From NCBI RefSeq assembly GCF_026151205.1, contig NC_087079.1:11028635-11088634 (forward strand): DNA of 60,000 nucleotides. Direction: 5' to 3'. Source of the DNA: Bolinopsis microptera (taxonomy: Eukaryota; Ctenophora; Tentaculata; Lobata; Bolinopsidae). The position numbers were made by a program, and so were the translations under genes. The notes below the pieces were generated by a model. It ran no database searches and had not been told where the DNA came from. It worked only from the letters and a program-made list of their open reading frames with translations. Each line of letters starts with the position of its first letter. Position 1 is the first letter of the stretch. Positions 58,213-60,000 of this stretch are shown piece by piece.

Positions 58213-59913
58213 CTGAAAAGGATTTTAAATTTATATCAGTATAGTCGGAAATGCAGAGTGAGAAATTCCTAACAATATCAGAAATATACGATAAAAGAGA
58301 ATTATTATAAAAATATCAGGCAGGTGATTAGAAACCAACCGATTAAACTCTTGCTCTGATCAGTCTTGGCGGCAGCTCCAAAGCCCACTTCGTTCCAAAG
58401 TTTGAGAGTACCGTTTCTGCTGGCACTGGCGAGGGCTGATAGTGTTGGGACGTAGGCCAGAGCTTGGACTCTGTCTTTGTGTGCTGGTCTCTGGGCCTGG
58501 GGAAGAGGAACATTGTGAGTAGAGGGGTGGGTGGTACCTTATATTGTGGCTTAATGTATCTTTTAACAGATCTGTAACCAGAGTTCTAACGTTACCACTT
58601 TATACGAAACTAAGTCTCAGGGAGAGTTGAACTTGGGACTTTGTTTCAATCGCAATACCCTTGCAGAGGGTGCAACTTACCCCCTTCTCCTTCCTAGTTT
58701 GGAGATGCCACTTCTTGATGGTGGCGTCTCTGGAGCCGCTATAAAGATGTTCATTCCCCCAAACAATACTCTCGATCCCGTCAAAGTGGGGCGGGTTGAG
58801 GGTCGCAGTGGGTACTCGGGCGGATACAATACCATCTGTAGCATCGTAGATCTGACAGAGTTATTAGTTAATTGATTAATTAATTATAATTGATCGGTAA
58901 AACTATTGTCATTTATATAACGTTTTGTAAATGAATAAGTTGTTTCAATATTCACTTGTATATAAACTCTCTAAGTACAAACCTTGCAAAAGTGGTCCCG
59001 TGACCCTGTGATAATGTACTTCTTATCGTTTATAGCCACGTGTTCAAGACACATCACGTGTCCACTATGTCCGTGTAAAACACCAGCCTGTTATATAACA
59101 GGTTACAGGAGTAAGGTACAAAATAGAGCTGGAGTCAACTGCTATTTAGTAGCAGTTGGTCGGCACGAAGTCAGGCTATATATCCGCGTCCGTGTTTATA
59201 AGTTTTATATACCTTGAAAACTGTTTGCAATTGATACTTAATTTCTGAGTTAAAGAATTTCTCGATACAATTCTAAAATTGGCGAAGGAACTTACAGCAG
59301 TCCACTGTTTGACGTTCCAGCTCCTTACTGAGATGCCAGTACTAAAGTAGATGAACTCTGAGCCAGCTGGATACAGCAGGGCGGAGGGGAACTCTGCTAA
59401 GGTTGTCGACCTGACGGGGACAATATTTTATGTTTCTGTTCGCATGTTATTGTTATAGCTTTATGTAAGCTTCTTAATTCTACACAATTAGTTAATTAAT
59501 CAATTAAATGATTGAGGCACAGTTTACCTGCAAGTCGAAGGGTCTGTTCTGATATCCCAAGCTTTGAGGGCCTGGCTGGTAAGGGCGAAGACGACTGATT
59601 GCTCCTGGTTGAAGACGACTTTCTTTACTTGGTCCGGGAAAACTGCTCGTTGCGCCTGTAAACGGAAAACAGTTACTGTCAAAATATTGATAAGTTTAAG
59701 ATATAACACAAATTGAAATGGTGAAACAGCTTCAATTAAAGACGACGCTCATTCAAAGTCAGATTGTACAGTAACGATTGTTAAAGTGAAAGTGAAACCT
59801 CTTTGTTGTCCGTTAAATCCCAGACTCGTATAGTACGATCACTGCTTCCAGTAACCATTATCTTCCCATGGACTGACACTGACTGTACGCTGTGCGTGTG
59901 CCCTTTAGCCATA
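58103..59913 (-). CDS. KIF21: KIF21-type kinesin, C-terminal WD40 propeller (partial, seven exons, 299 aa visible)
   Basis: KIF21A/B are plus-end-directed kinesins that pause microtubule growth; a WD40 propeller ends the protein. Exons 5' to 3': 59913-59799, 59655-59528, 59410-59296, 59087-58983, 58851-58681, 58496-58340, 58212-58103 (TGA stop), all in phase. Repeats seen: GHTHSVQSVSV..SDRTIRVWDL; VFALTSQALKAWDIR; FIYFSTGISVRSWNV; GHSGHVMCLE..ITGSRDHFCKIYD; PPHFDGIESIVWGNEHLYSG, SRDATIKKW; HKDRVQALAYVPTLSALASA, SRNGTLKLW; and TASGDTTVKVWSIK at the end. The order and the PPH(F/Y)DGIE block fit KIF21 rather than a generic WD40 protein. The motor and coiled coils must lie beyond 60000. Donors of exons 59799, 58983 and 58340 are GTT-type. 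Confidence 0.8.
58340..58496 (-). CDS. KIF21: KIF21-type exon (WD repeat)
   Basis: 157 nt, acceptor TTCCCCAG, donor GTTGGT. Encodes HKDRVQALAYVPTLSALASA then SRNGTLKLWNEVG. Confidence 0.85.
58681..58851 (-). CDS. KIF21: KIF21-type exon (family-specific PPH.DGIE block)
   Basis: 57 codons, acceptor CTGTCAG, donor GTAAGT. Encodes IYDATDGIVSARVPTATLNP, PHFDGIESIVWGNEHLYSGS and RDATIKKWHL. Confidence 0.9.
58983..59087 (-). CDS. KIF21: KIF21-type exon (WD repeat)
   Basis: 35 codons, acceptor TATAACAG, donor GTTTGT. Encodes LHGHSGHVMCLEHVAINDKK then YIITGSRDHFCK. Confidence 0.88.
59296..59410 (-). CDS. KIF21: KIF21-type exon (WD repeat)
   Basis: 115 nt, acceptor CCGTCAG, donor GTAAGT. Encodes FPSALLYPAGSEFIYFSTGI then SVRSWNVKQWTA. 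Confidence 0.85.
59528..59655 (-). CDS. KIF21: KIF21-type exon (WD repeat)
   Basis: 128 nt, acceptor TTTACAG, donor GTAAAC. Encodes VKKVVFNQEQSVVFALTSQA then LKAWDIRTDPSTC. Confidence 0.85.
59799..59913 (-). CDS. KIF21: KIF21-type exon (WD repeat)
   Basis: 115 nt, acceptor TTTTCAG, donor GTTTCA (weak). Encodes KGHTHSVQSVSVHGKIMVTG then SSDRTIRVWDLTDNKE. Confidence 0.85.
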
Positions 59914-60000
59914 CTGAAAATAAGGGGGTATTCACTCTTCAATAATGAATAAAAATGTTTTCTTTGGATACTGTTTGTTGAACAACTTCCCGTTTGTATA

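Overview
The window looks like nuclear DNA of an invertebrate animal. It has spliced genes with many small exons, a polymerase III tRNA-Leu(CAA) gene with an intron, an intact non-LTR retrotransposon, and many non-autonomous DNA transposons and satellites. Base composition is AT-rich with GC-rich islands inside repeats. A single-exon rhodopsin-class receptor carrying YRL in place of DRY recalls orphan receptors of early-branching animals such as cnidarians. That is only an inference, and I cannot name the species.

Layout. 1-5.9 kb: no convincing gene; a 31-bp G-run micro-element with 8-bp target duplications and a hexamer repeat. 5.9-6.2 kb: a broken coding fragment. 6.95-8.09 kb: a TA-flanked, MITE-like element. 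8.3-12.6 kb (minus): an intact LINE with ORF1 (zinc knuckles) and ORF2 (endonuclease plus reverse transcriptase). 13-20.6 kb: nested GC-rich foldback elements and palindromic satellites, with one exon-like ORF at 16.7-17.0 kb. 20.6-23.3 kb: nothing recognised. 23.35-23.68 kb: a perfect 142-bp inverted repeat.

23.96-51.78 kb (minus) is one complete gene that I rebuilt exon by exon. It is an oxysterol-binding-protein-related protein of the ORP10/ORP11 type with 22 coding exons and 773 residues. All exon phases agree, and it carries a PH domain followed by a lipid-transfer (ORD) domain. Its introns hold most of the unusual DNA. These are a 2.67-kb G-run-ended element with a 2.1-kb polypurine higher-order satellite, a 655-bp (CT)n tract, a mobile element inserted in another mobile element, a 12-bp satellite full of GTAAGTA, and repeated CACGTG/CCAAT modules. 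They also hold a phase-compatible alternative first exon that would give a 487-residue form without the PH domain.

52.1-53.17 kb (minus) is a single-exon helical-repeat protein. It is head to head (191 bp) with the single-exon GPCR on the plus strand (53.36-54.40 kb). 55.6-57.2 kb holds short MITEs, one with a clear 8-bp target duplication. A tRNA-Leu lies at 57.37 kb. 58.1-59.9 kb (minus) holds the last seven coding exons of a KIF21-type kinesin (WD40 propeller), whose 5' part lies beyond the window. The host genes are not an operon or pathway: the lipid-transfer protein acts at membrane contacts, the kinesin on microtubules and the GPCR at the cell surface.
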